DNA of 64,000 nt from Sinomonas sp. R1AF57 (GCF_002224485.1 NZ_CP022463.1:2429890-2493889), one strand, 5' to 3'; shown: positions 1-12,838, numbered from the stretch's first letter. Program-made: numbers and translations. Notes: generated from the sequence alone by a model not told the origin.

Positions 1-825
1 GTCGCCGTCGAGCTGGATGTCGTGGGGACGGGACGCGGCGACGTGGATGATCTTGCCGGTGTAGTGCCCGAGGTCAGGGGGCGTGTGGCGCCGCCAGCGG
101 GACAGGAGCGAGCTGGCCACCCGGAACCAGCCGACCACTCCGCTCGGCGCGACGGCGAGGACGTCGAGGATCCCGTCGTCCACCGTGGCCCCGGGGAAGA
201 CCTCGACATCGCCTTGGATCCTCCCGCAGTTGCCGATCATGACGCCGCGCTGGCGCCGCTGTAGCTTGAGCTTCCCGTCAACGTAGACCTTGATGAGGTA
301 CGAGTCCCCCACGATCGTCTGCGCCGCCGCGACGATGTAGGCGAACCAGCCCGCCTTGGCCTTCAGGTCGTCGTTCGTGTTCGCCATGATGGTCGCGTCG
401 AGGCCCATCCCGGCCATCACCGCGAAGGCGAGCTCGTCGCCGTCGTCCACCCGCGCCCAGGCCACGTCCACGTCCCGGGTGGCCGTCCCGAAGGCGGCGT
501 CGAGCGCCGTGCTCCGGTCGTCCACGGGGATCCCGAGGTTTCGGCAGAGCAGGTTGCCGGTCCCCAGGGGCACGACGGCGAGCGGGACACCGCTGCCGGC
601 GAGCTCGCCGGCCGCCGCGCGCACCGTCCCGTCCCCGCCGCCCACGACGACGAGCCCCGCCCCGCGCTCGAGCGCCTCCCGGGCCATGCCCCCGCCCGGG
701 TCCTCGACCGTCGTCTCGAGGACGAGCGCCTCGTAGCCCTCGGCCTCGCACCGGCGGCGGAAGTCCGCCGTGAGCGGCTCCGCCCCGGCCTTGCTCGGGT
801 TCACGATGAGTGCGCAGCGTTCCAC
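1..825 (-). CDS. Diacylglycerol kinase family lipid kinase, 3' end outside window
   Basis: ATP-dependent lipid kinase of the DAGK catalytic family (YegS/DgkB type), expected to phosphorylate diacylglycerol or a related lipid at the membrane. The 275 visible codons begin CALIVNPSKAG, the usual N-terminal strand. The nucleotide-binding signature VVVGGGDGTVRAAAGEL follows near residue 65, then PLGTGNLLCRNLGIP and the C-terminal-lobe segment GVMIGNCGRIQGDVEVFPGA. The GTG start at 825 is supported by GGAGGGG about 9 nt upstream; no stop occurs before the window edge. It stands alone on the minus strand, divergent from the small membrane gene at 1003. The family is clear; the exact lipid substrate cannot be read from the sequence. 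Confidence 0.88.
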   Translation of the reverse strand, partial: MERCALIVNPSKAGAEPLTADFRRRCEAEGYEALVLETTVEDPGGGMAREALERGAGLVVVGGGDGTVRAAAGELAGSGVPLAVVPLGTGNLLCRNLGIPVDDRSTALDAAFGTATRDVDVAWARVDDGDELAFAVMAGMGLDATIMANTNDDLKAKAGWFAYIVAAAQTIVGDSYLIKVYVDGKLKLQRRQRGVMIGNCGRIQGDVEVFPGATVDDGILDVLAVAPSGVVGWFRVASSLLSRWRRHTPPDLGHYTGKIIHVAASRPHDIQLDGD

Positions 826-1002
826 GCGGTCTTCCCCTCCCGGTCGGCGCCAATGACCGCTACGTTACCGAACCGAAGCCGGGTAAAGATGTGGTGACGG
901 CGCGCTCCCGGGTCGTGACGGCGTCCTGCATCGGTGTTAGTAATGAGGAAGCTTGGGCACCACGCAAGCACCGGACATGATCGCACCACACAAGGAGTTG
1001 AC

Positions 1003-1266
1003 ATGAGCTTCATCGGTTTCCTCATCCTCGGCCTCATCGCCGGCGCTATCGCCAAGGCGATCCTGCCGGGCAAGCAGGGCGGCGGCTGGCTTGCCACCCT
1101 CCTCCTCGGAGTCGTCGGAGCGCTGCTCGGCGGCTGGATCGGCGGCATGATCTTCAAGCAGGACCTCATGAACTCCTTCTGGAGCCTGAGCGCCTGGATC
1201 ACCGCGATCATCGGTTCCCTCGTGGTCCTGCTCATCTGGGGCCTCGTCACCCGGCGCCGCGCCTAG
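1003..1266 (+). CDS. GlsB/YeaQ/YmgE family stress-response membrane protein
   Basis: Small 87-residue integral membrane protein with three hydrophobic segments (about residues 3-20, 28-50 and 64-82) and the Gly-rich pattern of the transglycosylase-associated/GlsB family: GLIAGAIAKAILPGKQGGG near the N-terminus and LLLGVVGALLGGWIGG in the middle. It ends in a basic tail (RRRA). Members are commonly stress-induced, but the molecular role is unknown. ATG at 1003 has AAGGAG at 992-997. It is followed immediately by a strong terminator, so it is probably monocistronic. Its neighbour downstream is a heat-shock gene, which fits a stress context. Confidence 0.88.
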   Translation: MSFIGFLILGLIAGAIAKAILPGKQGGGWLATLLLGVVGALLGGWIGGMIFKQDLMNSFWSLSAWITAIIGSLVVLLIWGLVTRRRA

Positions 1267-1281
1267 TCCCCCATCCCGACG

Positions 1282-1314
1282 AGAGGGGCCGCACCCGCCG
1301 GGTGCGGTCCCTCT
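1282..1314 (+). terminator. Rho-independent-type hairpin after the GlsB-like gene
   Basis: Arms AGAGGGGCCGCACCC and GGGTGCGGTCCCTCT pair over 15 positions with one mismatch around a 3-nt loop, 15 nt after the stop codon. No long T run follows, as is common in high-GC actinobacteria. Confidence 0.8.
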
Positions 1315-1367
1315 TCGCGTGCCCGCGCGTCGGCCGCCCGGACCGGAAAAACGCGGCCTGAAAGGTC

Positions 1368-1394
1368 TTGGCACTCGCCGGCGGAGAGTGCTAA
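1368..1394 (+). promoter_or_regulatory. CIRCE element (HrcA operator) upstream of hsp20
   Basis: TTGGCACTC, a 9-nt spacer, then GAGTGCTAA. This matches the CIRCE consensus TTAGCACTC-N9-GAGTGCTAA at 17 of 18 arm positions. It lies about 86 nt upstream of the Hsp20 start and is the only such site seen here. HrcA binding is established for this motif; its use at this gene is inferred. Confidence 0.92.
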
Positions 1395-1402
1395 TTAAGT
1401 GT

Positions 1403-1424
1403 GTGTCGGGAGCGTGCCCGACAC
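1403..1424 (+). promoter_or_regulatory. 5' leader hairpin of the hsp20 transcript
   Basis: GTGTCGGG and CCCGACAC form an 8-bp perfect stem with a 6-nt loop between the CIRCE element and the Hsp20 start. It could stabilise the leader mRNA or modulate translation. Only the inverted repeat itself is seen; the function is a guess. Confidence 0.45.
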
Positions 1425-1479
1425 CCGAAGACAAGGAGAGACAACACGCCCGTTGGGGCAGACCTGAGGAGTGATTCCC

Positions 1480-1989
1480 ATGGCTGACTTCGACCCGATC
1501 CGCGAGCTCGACCGCTTCGCCACCGCCCTGCTCGGCCAGCGCAGCGGCATGAGGCTCATGCCGATCGACCTCTTCCGCGAGGGCGACCACTACATCGTCC
1601 ACGCCGACCTCCCCGGCATCGACCCGGGGTCCGTCGACATCGACGTCGACGGCCAGCTCCTCACGATCCGCGCGGAACGGACAGTCCGCGGACGCGAGGG
1701 CGTGGCCTGGATCGCGCGGGAACGCGAGGGCGGCACTTTTTTGCGCCAGCTGACCCTCGGCCAGGGCATCGACACGGAGAACATCACCGCGAACTACAGC
1801 AACGGCGTCCTCGCCGTGACCATCCCCGTCTCCGAACGAGCCCGACCGCGCCGTATCCCCGTCGCGACCGACCAGGGCGGCGACATGAAGGTGGTGGGCC
1901 ACCGGAGTGGCGACGCCGCCCCGCAGGACCTCGGCGAGCGCCACGGGGACCAGGGCGCAGCCGGCGGTCAGAAGTCGGTCTCGGCCTGA
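1480..1989 (+). CDS. Hsp20/alpha-crystallin family small heat-shock protein
   Basis: ATP-independent holdase chaperone of 169 residues. After a short N-terminal arm, the alpha-crystallin domain runs from about residue 29 to 120: DLFREGDHYIVHADLPGID at its start, then the strand DIDVDGQLLTIRAER, and near the end the conserved NGVLAVTIP (the family's A-x-x-x-n-G-v-L motif). A polar, Gly/Asp-rich tail ends KSVSA. ATG 1480 has AGGAG 7 nt upstream; an in-frame GTG at 1471 lies inside that ribosome site and is less likely. The CIRCE element upstream implies heat induction through HrcA. Four tandem 14-mers follow the stop, before the convergent treZ. Confidence 0.93.
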   Translation: MADFDPIRELDRFATALLGQRSGMRLMPIDLFREGDHYIVHADLPGIDPGSVDIDVDGQLLTIRAERTVRGREGVAWIAREREGGTFLRQLTLGQGIDTENITANYSNGVLAVTIPVSERARPRRIPVATDQGGDMKVVGHRSGDAAPQDLGERHGDQGAAGGQKSVSA

Positions 1990-2000
1990 TCCGGACCCGC

Positions 2001-2056
2001 AGGAGGTGACCTCCAGGAGGTGACCTTCAGGAGCTGACCTTCAGGAAGTGACCCCT
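2001..2056 (+). repeat. Four tandem 14-bp repeats resembling Shine-Dalgarno sequence
   Basis: AGGAGGTGACCTCC, AGGAGGTGACCTTC, AGGAGCTGACCTTC and AGGAAGTGACCCCT lie head to tail with no spacing in the gap between convergent hsp20 and treZ. The last unit overlaps the treZ stop codon. Each unit contains a sequence close to the complement of the 16S 3' end. Confidence 0.85.
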
Positions 2057-4001
2057 AGACGGAAGGAGGGAGGGCGAGCACGACGGCGGCGAGGCCGGCC
2101 AAGCGGACGGCCGCGCCGCCGTCGTGCGTCGCCTCGACGGAGCAGTCCTCGCTGGTCGCGACGGCGATCCGGGCCCGCGTGCCCGCGGGCAGCGGGACCT
2201 CGACCGGCCCCGGCCCGAAGCCGACGCACACCATGGCGCCCGGACGCCGCCACGCGACCCACCGTGCCCCGGCGTCCACGTCGCCTGCGCCGGCCTCTCC
2301 CCCGCCGGAGGTCACCTCGGTCTCGTCGAGCCGCCCCTGCCACAGCCCGGGCAGCTCCGCGCGGGCCGCGATGAGCCGCCGGTAGAGGTCCAGCATGCGG
2401 GCCCCGTCGGGGGTCTCGGCCTCGGACCAGTCCAGGACGGACCGCTCCCGCGTGGCGGGGTCCTGCGGGTCGGGCACGAGCGCCGGGTCCCAGCCCATGC
2501 GCGCGAATTCCTCGATGCGGCCCTTGCGGGTGGCCTCGGCGAGCTCGGGCTCGGGGTGGGAGGTGAAGAACTGCCACGGGGTCGTGGCCCCGTACTCCTC
2601 GCCCATGAACAGCATGGGCGTGAACGGCGAGGCGAGCGTCAGCACGGCCGCGACGGCGAGCCCGTCGCGGGACAGGGTCGCGCTGGGGCGGTCGCCGGTG
2701 GCGCGGTTGCCCACCTGGTCGTGGTTCTGGCTGCAGACCACGAGCTGCGCGGCGTCCACGAGCGAGTGGTCGACGGGGCGCCCGTGCACCCTGCCGCGGA
2801 AGCTGGAGTAGGTCCCGTCGTGGTAGAAGCCGCCCCGCAGCACCTTCGGCAGCGCCTCAAGGTCGGCGAAGTCCTCGTAGTAGCCGGACGTCTCGCCCGT
2901 GAGCGCGACGTGGAGGGCGTGGTGGTAGTCGTCGCTCCACTGGGCGCCGAGCCCGTAGCCCGCGGGCCGGGACTCGAGGAGGCGCGGGTTGTTCATGTCG
3001 GACTCGGCGATGAGCACCTTGCGGCGCCCGGTCCCCGCCTCGATGTCCTCGGCCAGCAGCTGCAGCTCCTCGAGCAGCGTCAGGGCGCGCCGGTCCACGA
3101 ACGCGTGGACCGCGTCGAGCCTGAGGGCGTCCACCCGGTAGTCCTCGAGCCACATCCGGGCGTTGCCCAGGATGAAGGCGCGGACCTCGTCGGAGGCGGC
3201 CGAGTCCAGGTTCACCGCGTCGCCCCACCCGGTCGCCGCACCGGGGACGAGGTAGGGCCCGTACTGGGGCAGGTAGTTCCCGCTCGGGCCGAGGTGGTTG
3301 TACACCACGTCCTGCACGACGGCGATCCCCGCCGCGTGCGCCGCGTCGACGAACCGCTGGTAGGCCGCTGGGCCCCCGTAGCCCTCGTGGACCGTGTACC
3401 AGAGGACCCCGTCGTAGCCCCAGTTGTAGGGGCCGTTGAACCCGTTCACCGGCAGGAGCTCCACGAAGCCGACGCCGAGCTCGGCGAGGTACGGCAGCCG
3501 GGCTGCCGCGGCGTCGAGCGTGCCCTCGGGGGTGAAGGTGCCCACGTGCAGCTCGTACACGACCGAGCCGGCGAGCTCGCGGCCGGCCCAGCCCTCGTCG
3601 GCCCACTCGTGCGCGCCCGGGTCGAAGCCCGCGGAGAGGGCGTGGACGCCCTCGGGCTGGCGCCGCGAGCGGGGGTCGGGGAAGGGTCCGGCCCCGTCGA
3701 CGATGTAGCCGTACCGCTCCCCTGCCGCGAGGGCCGCGGCCACACGGTCCCGGTCCGCGGCCGGCGGCGCCCACCAGCCGGAGCCGGGTCCGCCCGTGGG
3801 GTCGGATTCCTTGGCGGGGCCGGTAGGAACGGGCTCGAGCTCGATCCGCTCGTCGCCGAGCACGAGCTCGAGGTCCTCCGGGACCGGGGCCCAGACGCTG
3901 CCAAGCGGAGGTTTCGACTCCGCTGCGCTCCGCTCAACCACCGTCGACTCCGCTGCGCTCCGCTCAACCACCGTCGACTCCGCTGCGCTCCGCTCAGTCA
4001 T
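2055..4001 (-). CDS. treZ: Maltooligosyltrehalose trehalohydrolase
   Basis: GH13 hydrolase that releases trehalose from the maltooligosyltrehalose made by TreY. The 648 residues exceed the usual 560-600. An Ig-like N-terminal domain precedes a barrel with [14 protein letters not shown], nucleophile D296 in [10 protein letters not shown], acid/base E333 in LIAESD, and D428 in [10 protein letters not shown]. Residues 2-29 are an odd low-complexity stretch of three [14 protein letters not shown] units encoded by tandem 30-bp DNA repeats; true TreZ homology begins near [14 protein letters not shown] 4001 overlaps the treY stop (ATGACTGA), so the two are probably translationally coupled. The stop is TAG at 2055. 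A later start that omits the repeats cannot be excluded, but none with a ribosome site was seen. Confidence 0.95.
   Translation of the reverse strand: MTERSAAESTVVERSAAESTVVERSAAESKPPLGSVWAPVPEDLELVLGDERIELEPVPTGPAKESDPTGGPGSGWWAPPAADRDRVAAALAAGERYGYIVDGAGPFPDPRSRRQPEGVHALSAGFDPGAHEWADEGWAGRELAGSVVYELHVGTFTPEGTLDAAAARLPYLAELGVGFVELLPVNGFNGPYNWGYDGVLWYTVHEGYGGPAAYQRFVDAAHAAGIAVVQDVVYNHLGPSGNYLPQYGPYLVPGAATGWGDAVNLDSAASDEVRAFILGNARMWLEDYRVDALRLDAVHAFVDRRALTLLEELQLLAEDIEAGTGRRKVLIAESDMNNPRLLESRPAGYGLGAQWSDDYHHALHVALTGETSGYYEDFADLEALPKVLRGGFYHDGTYSSFRGRVHGRPVDHSLVDAAQLVVCSQNHDQVGNRATGDRPSATLSRDGLAVAAVLTLASPFTPMLFMGEEYGATTPWQFFTSHPEPELAEATRKGRIEEFARMGWDPALVPDPQDPATRERSVLDWSEAETPDGARMLDLYRRLIAARAELPGLWQGRLDETEVTSGGGEAGAGDVDAGARWVAWRRPGAMVCVGFGPGPVEVPLPAGTRARIAVATSEDCSVEATHDGGAAVRLAGLAAVVLALPPSV
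3914..3996 (-). repeat. Three in-frame 30-bp tandem repeats at the treZ N-terminus
   Basis: Two full and one nearly full copy of a 30-bp unit (plus-strand start TCGACTCCGCTGCGCTCCGC, then TCAACCACCG) encode a 10-residue repeat in treZ. The core GGTTTCGACTCC...TCAACC is the same family as the treY insertions at 5289-5515. Confidence 0.9.
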
Positions 4002-6561
4002 GGTGGGCCTCCTCGGGGACGAGCAGCGCGACCGGGAGCGCGCGCAGGATGTCTGCGACCGGCACCTCGCCGGCCTCGAAGAGCTCGCCGGTGAACGCGC
4101 ACCGCGCGTCCCGGGCGAGCCGCACCGTCGTCGTGCCCCAGCCGCCCGCAGCGGCGAGCCCGGCGGGCAGGCGCGTGGCGAGGGCGACGACGCCGCGCTC
4201 CCCCCGCCTGAAGCCCAACAGGTGCGCTGCGGCGGGGCCGGACGCCTCGACGGGCGCGTAGCCGGAGAAGAGCTCGGGCCGGTCGCGGCGCAGCCGCAGG
4301 GTCCGGGACACCACGAGGAGCTTGGCCTCCTCGGCCAGCGGCGAGATCACGGGCGCGCCGGCGTCGAGCGCGGCGAGGGCCTCGGCGCGGGCGGCGAAGT
4401 CGACCTCGCGGCGGTTGTCCGGGTCGCACAGGGACCGGTCCCAGAACTCGGTGCCCTGGTAGACGTCGGGGACCCCGGGCATGGCGAGCTGGACGAGCTT
4501 GGCGGAGAGCCCGTTGGAGGCCCCGAACAGGGCGATCCGGTCCGCGAACTCCGCGAGGAGCGTGTGCGCCTCGCCGGGCTCGGTCGCGGCGTCGACGAGC
4601 GCGCGCAGGCCGTCCTCGAACTCCTGGTTCGGGTCGGTCCAGAGCGTGTGCACCCCGGCCTCGCGCGCGGCCTTCTCGGCGTACTGCAGGAGCCGTTCTC
4701 GGTCCGCCGGCCACGCGCCGAGGACCGCCTGCCACAGCAGGTTCGCGAGGGGGCCGTCCAGGACGGCGGCGTCCGGGGTCGCCGCGATGAGCCGCGGCAG
4801 CAGCGCGGCCCACTCGTCGGCGAGCTCGGCCAGGACCGTGATGCGGGCGCGGGTGTCCTCGCTGCGCTTCGTGTCGTGGGTCGTGAGGGTGGTCATGGAG
4901 TGCGGCTGGCGGCGCTCGCGCTCGGCGGCGGCCGCGTGGAACTCCGCTGGCGGGAGGGCGAACCGGGTCGGGTCCCCGCCCACCTCGGTGAGCGTGCCGA
5001 GACGGGAGTACCGGTAGAACGCGGTGTCCTCGACGGCCTTGGCCATGATCATGCCGGTGGTCTGCTGGAAGCGCCGGCACAGCTCCTCGCCCGGGTCGGC
5101 GAGCCGCGGCGCGAGCCCCTCGACCGTCGCAGCGAGGTCGGGGCGCACGACGGCGGCCTGCTCGCACGCGCGTGCCAGCACGGCGGCGTCGTGCTCGCCT
5201 CCGTCCCCGGCGCCGGTGCGCCCGGGGGCCAGGTAGGTCCGGTAGACGGGGAACTGGGCGGCGATCTCGGCGAGCGCGTCGGCGAGGGTGTCGATGCCGA
5301 GGGGTTTCGACTCCGCTTCGCTGCGCTCAACCGCCGCCGCCGGGACGTCGGCGAGGGTGTCGATGCCCTGGGGTTTCGACTCCGCCTCGCTGCGCTCAAC
5401 CGCCGCCGCCGTGTCGATGCCGAGGGGTTTCGACTCCGCTTCGCTGCGCTCAACCACCGTCGCCGTGTCGATGCCGAGGGGTTTCGACTCCGCTTCGCTG
5501 CGCTCAACCGCCGCGGCCGGGACCGCGGCGAGCCGCGCGAGCCGGCGGATCTCGGCGTTGAGGAGGCCGTCCGCCATCCACCGCTTGGTCCCATGGGTCA
5601 TGGCGGGGTAGTCGGCGGGCTCGCCGCGGAGCTTGGTGTCGAGGTCGGTCAGCGGCGCCTCCCCCGCCGGGTCCACGAAGACCCGGTCGATGAGGCCGAG
5701 GGCGTCGTAGCCGGTGGTGCCCTCGCACTCGAAGTCCTCGGGCAGCTCCTCGCCGTCCTCGAGGATCTTCTCCACGAGGGTATACGCCCCGCCGGAGAGC
5801 TCCCGCAGGCGGACGAGGTACTCGGCGGGGTCGAAGAGCCCGTCTGGGTGGTCGATCCGCAGCCCGTCGACGAGCCCCTCCTCGATCCAGCGCCGCACCT
5901 CGGCGTGGCTCTGCTCGAACACCCACGGAACCTCGACCCGCACCCCGGCGAGGCTGTTCACCGCAAAGAAGCGCCGGTAGTTCAGCTTCGTGTCCGCCTC
6001 GCGCCACGGGATGAGCCGGTAGTGCTGGCGCTCGTGCACCTCCTGCGCGGAGTCGCCCTCGGTCCACGAGCCCGGCGCGAGCGGGTACAGGTGCTCGTAG
6101 TAGCGCAGCCTGTTGCCCTCGATCGCGAGCAGCTCCACGTCCTCGGCGCTGCCCAGCACGGGCAGGAGCACCTTCCCGCCCCCGGCGTCCCAGTCGACGT
6201 CGAACGCGTCCGCGTAACGCGAGGAGCGCCCCTCCCTCAGGAGCGACCACCACCACGGGTTCTCCTCGGGAGACGCGACGCCGAAGTGGTTCGGCACGAT
6301 GTCCACGAGGACGCCCAGGCCGGCGTCGTGCGCCGCCGCGGCGGCGGCCGCGAGGCCCTCGCGCCCGCCGCGTTCCCGGTCCACCCGGTAGGGGCCGGAG
6401 ACGTCGTAGCCGTGCTCCGAGGAGCCCACGGACTCCAGCAGCGGGGACAGGTAGAGCCAGTCCACGCCGAGGGAGTGGAGGTAGGGCACCAGGTCCGCGG
6501 CATCGGTGAGCGTGAAGCCGGGGCGGATCTGGAGGCGGTAGGTCGAGGCGGGGGTCTTCAT
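3994..6561 (-). CDS. treY: Malto-oligosyltrehalose synthase
   Basis: GH13 intramolecular transglucosylase that turns the reducing-end alpha-1,4 bond of maltooligosaccharides into an alpha,alpha-1,1 bond. Start ATG 6561 ([16 protein letters not shown]) has AAGGAG just upstream. Diagnostic motifs: [10 protein letters not shown] near residue 85, nucleophile D237 in [11 protein letters not shown]264 in [10 protein letters not shown], and [14 protein letters not shown] later. At 855 residues it is longer than most TreY. Residues 348-427 are an insert of four near-identical units ([15 protein letters not shown]) encoded by dispersed DNA repeats that keep the frame. It is the middle gene of glgX-treY-treZ: 19 nt after glgX and overlapping treZ by 8 nt. 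Confidence 0.96.
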   Translation of the reverse strand: MKTPASTYRLQIRPGFTLTDAADLVPYLHSLGVDWLYLSPLLESVGSSEHGYDVSGPYRVDRERGGREGLAAAAAAAHDAGLGVLVDIVPNHFGVASPEENPWWWSLLREGRSSRYADAFDVDWDAGGGKVLLPVLGSAEDVELLAIEGNRLRYYEHLYPLAPGSWTEGDSAQEVHERQHYRLIPWREADTKLNYRRFFAVNSLAGVRVEVPWVFEQSHAEVRRWIEEGLVDGLRIDHPDGLFDPAEYLVRLRELSGGAYTLVEKILEDGEELPEDFECEGTTGYDALGLIDRVFVDPAGEAPLTDLDTKLRGEPADYPAMTHGTKRWMADGLLNAEIRRLARLAAVPAAAVERSEAESKPLGIDTATVVERSEAESKPLGIDTAAAVERSEAESKPQGIDTLADVPAAAVERSEAESKPLGIDTLADALAEIAAQFPVYRTYLAPGRTGAGDGGEHDAAVLARACEQAAVVRPDLAATVEGLAPRLADPGEELCRRFQQTTGMIMAKAVEDTAFYRYSRLGTLTEVGGDPTRFALPPAEFHAAAAERERRQPHSMTTLTTHDTKRSEDTRARITVLAELADEWAALLPRLIAATPDAAVLDGPLANLLWQAVLGAWPADRERLLQYAEKAAREAGVHTLWTDPNQEFEDGLRALVDAATEPGEAHTLLAEFADRIALFGASNGLSAKLVQLAMPGVPDVYQGTEFWDRSLCDPDNRREVDFAARAEALAALDAGAPVISPLAEEAKLLVVSRTLRLRRDRPELFSGYAPVEASGPAAAHLLGFRRGERGVVALATRLPAGLAAAGGWGTTTVRLARDARCAFTGELFEAGEVPVADILRALPVALLVPEEAHHD
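5289..5515 (-). repeat. Four in-frame copies of a ~48-bp dispersed repeat inside treY
   Basis: Copies begin near 5289, 5358, 5412 and 5465. Each carries GTCGATGCC, then GGGGTTTCGACTCCGC, then TCGCTGCGCTCAACC. The core has GGTT/AACC ends like a small REP-type palindrome. All copies are translated in the same frame. Confidence 0.9.
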
Positions 6562-6580
6562 GGCGCTCCTTGTCCCCGCC

Positions 6581-8791
<2,211 letters not shown>

Positions 8792-8862
8792 GAATCAGCT
8801 CCTTGCTGTGCGGCCGAGAGTGGCCGTGTGGGCATCTTAGCGAGTCTATGTGACCGCTCTGC

Positions 8863-9108
8863 TCACGCTGCGGAGGCTGCCAGCAGGTCGGTTTGACCGG
8901 TGAACGGAAGGGGAATCATCCCTGCGTCCATGCGCAGCCCGCAGGCGCAGCGCCACTCGAGCAGGCCCTTCCCGAGGGCCGATCCGGGCGCCATGGGTTC
9001 CGAGACGAGCCGCATCGGAGCCTGGCAGTGGAAGGGTGCACCGCTCCCCGCAGTGATCCCGAACGGGGTCGCGAGGACATGGACGGTGGCGTCGGACTCA
9101 AGCATCAT
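8863..9108 (-). CDS. Small conserved-looking protein with WRCACG motif, function unknown
   Basis: 81 residues with strong GC bias at third positions and GAGGG about 7 nt before ATG 9108 (a second ATG is at 9105), so it is probably real. It contains one isolated Cys in PFHCQAPMR and the pair WRCACGLRMDAG, which could be half of a metal site; there are too few Cys for a classical zinc ribbon. No membrane segment or signal peptide. It shares the 150-bp AT-rich divergent promoter region with marR and points toward glgX, which starts 71 nt after its stop. I do not recognise a family. Confidence 0.65.
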   Translation of the reverse strand: MMLESDATVHVLATPFGITAGSGAPFHCQAPMRLVSEPMAPGSALGKGLLEWRCACGLRMDAGMIPLPFTGQTDLLAASAA

Positions 9109-9118
9109 CAGGATCCCT

Positions 9119-9142
9119 CGCTAGTTAGATTATTTAGTAGCG
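9119..9142. promoter_or_regulatory. Imperfect inverted repeat in the marR divergent region
   Basis: CGCTAGTTA ... TTTAGTAGCG has 5-bp perfect ends plus partial inner pairing and lies just upstream of the 81-residue gene. It is a plausible second MarR site but is weaker than the one at 9225-9243. Confidence 0.35.
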
Positions 9143-9224
9143 TGTCGAGCTACTTACTTATATCCGACTCTCCGATGGTTGTCTAACCGCTCCGGACGGC
9201 GGCGCGCCGAAGGCCGCATATGAT

Positions 9225-9243
9225 TAGCTAGTTCTTCTAGCTA
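9225..9243. promoter_or_regulatory. Palindrome before marR, probable autoregulatory operator
   Basis: TAGCTAG-TTCTT-CTAGCTA: perfect 7-bp arms with a 5-nt spacer, ending 3 nt before the GAAGGGAG ribosome site of marR. MarR proteins commonly bind such palindromes over their own promoter; binding here is inferred. Confidence 0.6.
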
Positions 9244-9258
9244 TCCGAAGGGAGCCGG

Positions 9259-9765
9259 ATGGAGACGCCTCACACCGGGGGCTACTGGTACGAGCAGGAC
9301 CCGCCGCGCGGATCACTCCCCGTCGCGGTGCTCAACGCCCTGCGCGACTACCGGGCCTCAGAGTCTGCGATGCGGCGGCGCACCCGCGAGGCCATGTCGA
9401 TGGGCGAGACGGACCTGCTGGCGCTGCGGTACCTGCTGGAGGCAGAGGCCCGTGGCGTCTCGGTCAGCCCGAAGGACCTGCGGGGTCGCCTCGGCATTAC
9501 CTCGGCGTCGATGACCAGCCTCGTGGACCGCCTCGTCCGCAGCGGCCACGTGACCCGCGAGCCGCACCCGACGGACCGCCGCGCGCTCATCCTGAGGCCC
9601 ACCCCGGGCTCGGACCACGAGGTCCGCCAGACCCTGGGGAGCATGCACGAGCGCATGATCGAGGTGGCCCGGTCCCTCAGCGAGGACGAGGCCAAGACCG
9701 TCCTGGCCTTCCTCACCCGCATGCGCGAGGCCGTCGACACGATCGACCCCGCAGCCCACCCATAG
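9259..9765 (+). CDS. MarR family winged-helix transcriptional regulator
   Basis: Dimeric DNA-binding repressor or sensor of 168 residues. The winged helix spans roughly residues 50-115: LLALRYLLEAEARGVSVSPKDL, then recognition-helix region GITSASMTSLVDRLVRSGHV and the wing TREPHPTDRRALILRPT, where the D-R-R of the wing is typical of MarR. Flanking helices provide dimerisation. ATG 9259 has GAAGGGAG upstream. It is divergent from the small gene at 8863 and convergent with the second glgX. The ligand is unknown; location between two debranching-enzyme genes suggests, but does not show, a link to glycogen or stress control. Confidence 0.93.
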   Translation: METPHTGGYWYEQDPPRGSLPVAVLNALRDYRASESAMRRRTREAMSMGETDLLALRYLLEAEARGVSVSPKDLRGRLGITSASMTSLVDRLVRSGHVTREPHPTDRRALILRPTPGSDHEVRQTLGSMHERMIEVARSLSEDEAKTVLAFLTRMREAVDTIDPAAHP

Positions 9766-9785
9766 CGGCCTCCCGCAGGGGCCGC
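9765..9785. terminator. GC hairpin between convergent marR and glgX
   Basis: GCGGCC and GGCCGC arms with a 9-nt loop fill the 22-nt gap between the two stop codons. It may terminate both genes. There is no T run, so confidence is modest. Confidence 0.5.
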
Positions 9786-9787
9786 CC

Positions 9788-11938
<2,151 letters not shown>

Positions 11939-11945
11939 GGGTAGG

Positions 11946-11951
11946 ACGATA
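11946..11951 (-). promoter_or_regulatory. -10 hexamer of a leaderless promoter, second glgX
   Basis: TATCGT followed by 7 nt and the ATG, matching TAnnnT at leaderless spacing. No Shine-Dalgarno is present. Confidence 0.55.
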
Positions 11952-12065
11952 ATGGACGGCATCGACAGTTCAGGGTGAACAGGTCCAGGTTCAGTGATGG
12001 GCTTGGACTGTCCCGGTCTCCGCCGGTCCGCAGCGTGAGGCGTCACAGGAGGGAAAGGCTCTGAC

Positions 12066-12779
12066 ATGGCCACAGCAGTCGATTTCGATTTCGAGTTCGA
12101 GGAGGTCGACGCTCCGGCGCCCGTGCGCCTGGGTCTCTGGCTGGGCGTCGTGGGGGTGGCCGCGCTGCTGCTGGTCCTCTTCGTCCTCGCTCCGAAGATC
12201 GCCTTCGCCTCCGGGCTCGTGGTGCTGGCGGCGGTTCCGCTGGCCGTGCTGGCAGGCGACGAACGCACCCGGCGCCCCCTCGTCGTCGCAGCCGCCGTGG
12301 CGCTCATGACACTGGGCGCCTCCGCCGCCTCGCTCGCCGCGCAGGCCCAGGGAGCCTACATGGCCGCCGCGGCGCACAAGGTCTCGGACCGTGCGGTGGG
12401 CGAGCTCTCCGCGAATCCCGCGCCGGTCGCGGCGGCAGCCTCCCCCGCCCGGCCGCTCCCCGCCGCGGCCGACATCAAGCCGGCCCCGCCGGAGGCATCT
12501 CCCGCCCCTGCCGAGCCTGCCCCCGAGGTGGTCGCAGCGGCGGCTGTCCAGCCAGCCGTCCCGGCGCCCGAACCGGCACCGGCGCCCGCCCCGGTCGCCG
12601 CGCCCGTCCCCGAACCCGAGCCCGCACCTGTCGCCGTCCCGGACCCCGCACCCGCGCCGATCGAGCAGAGCGTCGTGCAGAACGTCGGGTGGGGGAAGCT
12701 TCCCGCCGAGGCGAAGGAGAAGTTCTGCGAGGCGGCCGAGGAGTCCGGCGCCCGGGCTCCGAAGGGCGTCTGCCACTAA
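12066..12779 (+). CDS. Membrane protein with Pro/Ala/Glu-rich tail, function unknown
   Basis: 237 residues. An acidic N-terminus (DFDFEFEEVD) is followed by three hydrophobic segments near residues 22-42, 43-63 and 74-95. Then comes a 100-residue low-complexity stretch of Pro, Ala, Glu and Val (PAPEPAPAPAPVAAPVPEPE), and a C-terminal segment with two Cys (EKFCEAAEESGARAPKGVCH) that could form a disulfide if outside. ATG 12066 has a strong AGGAGGGAAAGG ribosome site. The Pro-rich linker suggests a domain held across the cell wall. No family recognised. Confidence 0.8.
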   Translation: MATAVDFDFEFEEVDAPAPVRLGLWLGVVGVAALLLVLFVLAPKIAFASGLVVLAAVPLAVLAGDERTRRPLVVAAAVALMTLGASAASLAAQAQGAYMAAAAHKVSDRAVGELSANPAPVAAAASPARPLPAAADIKPAPPEASPAPAEPAPEVVAAAAVQPAVPAPEPAPAPAPVAAPVPEPEPAPVAVPDPAPAPIEQSVVQNVGWGKLPAEAKEKFCEAAEESGARAPKGVCH

Positions 12780-12802
12780 CGCCAATGGTGATTTGCGTCA
12801 CA

Positions 12803-12821
12803 TTTCGCGTGTGCCGCGAAA
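12803..12821. promoter_or_regulatory. Perfect inverted repeat after the Pro-rich membrane gene
   Basis: TTTCGCG-TGTGC-CGCGAAA: 7-bp arms, 5-nt loop, 24 nt after the stop at 12779 and 18 nt before the LacI-like operator. It could be a terminator or a second operator; there is no T run. Confidence 0.5.
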
Positions 12822-12838
12822 CATAGGCGCGGCGCGAG

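Noticed and set aside
5289..5515. Possible CRISPR array because of four regularly spaced repeats
   Set aside because: Spacing is uneven, the spacers are themselves near copies, and all units are translated in frame within treY.
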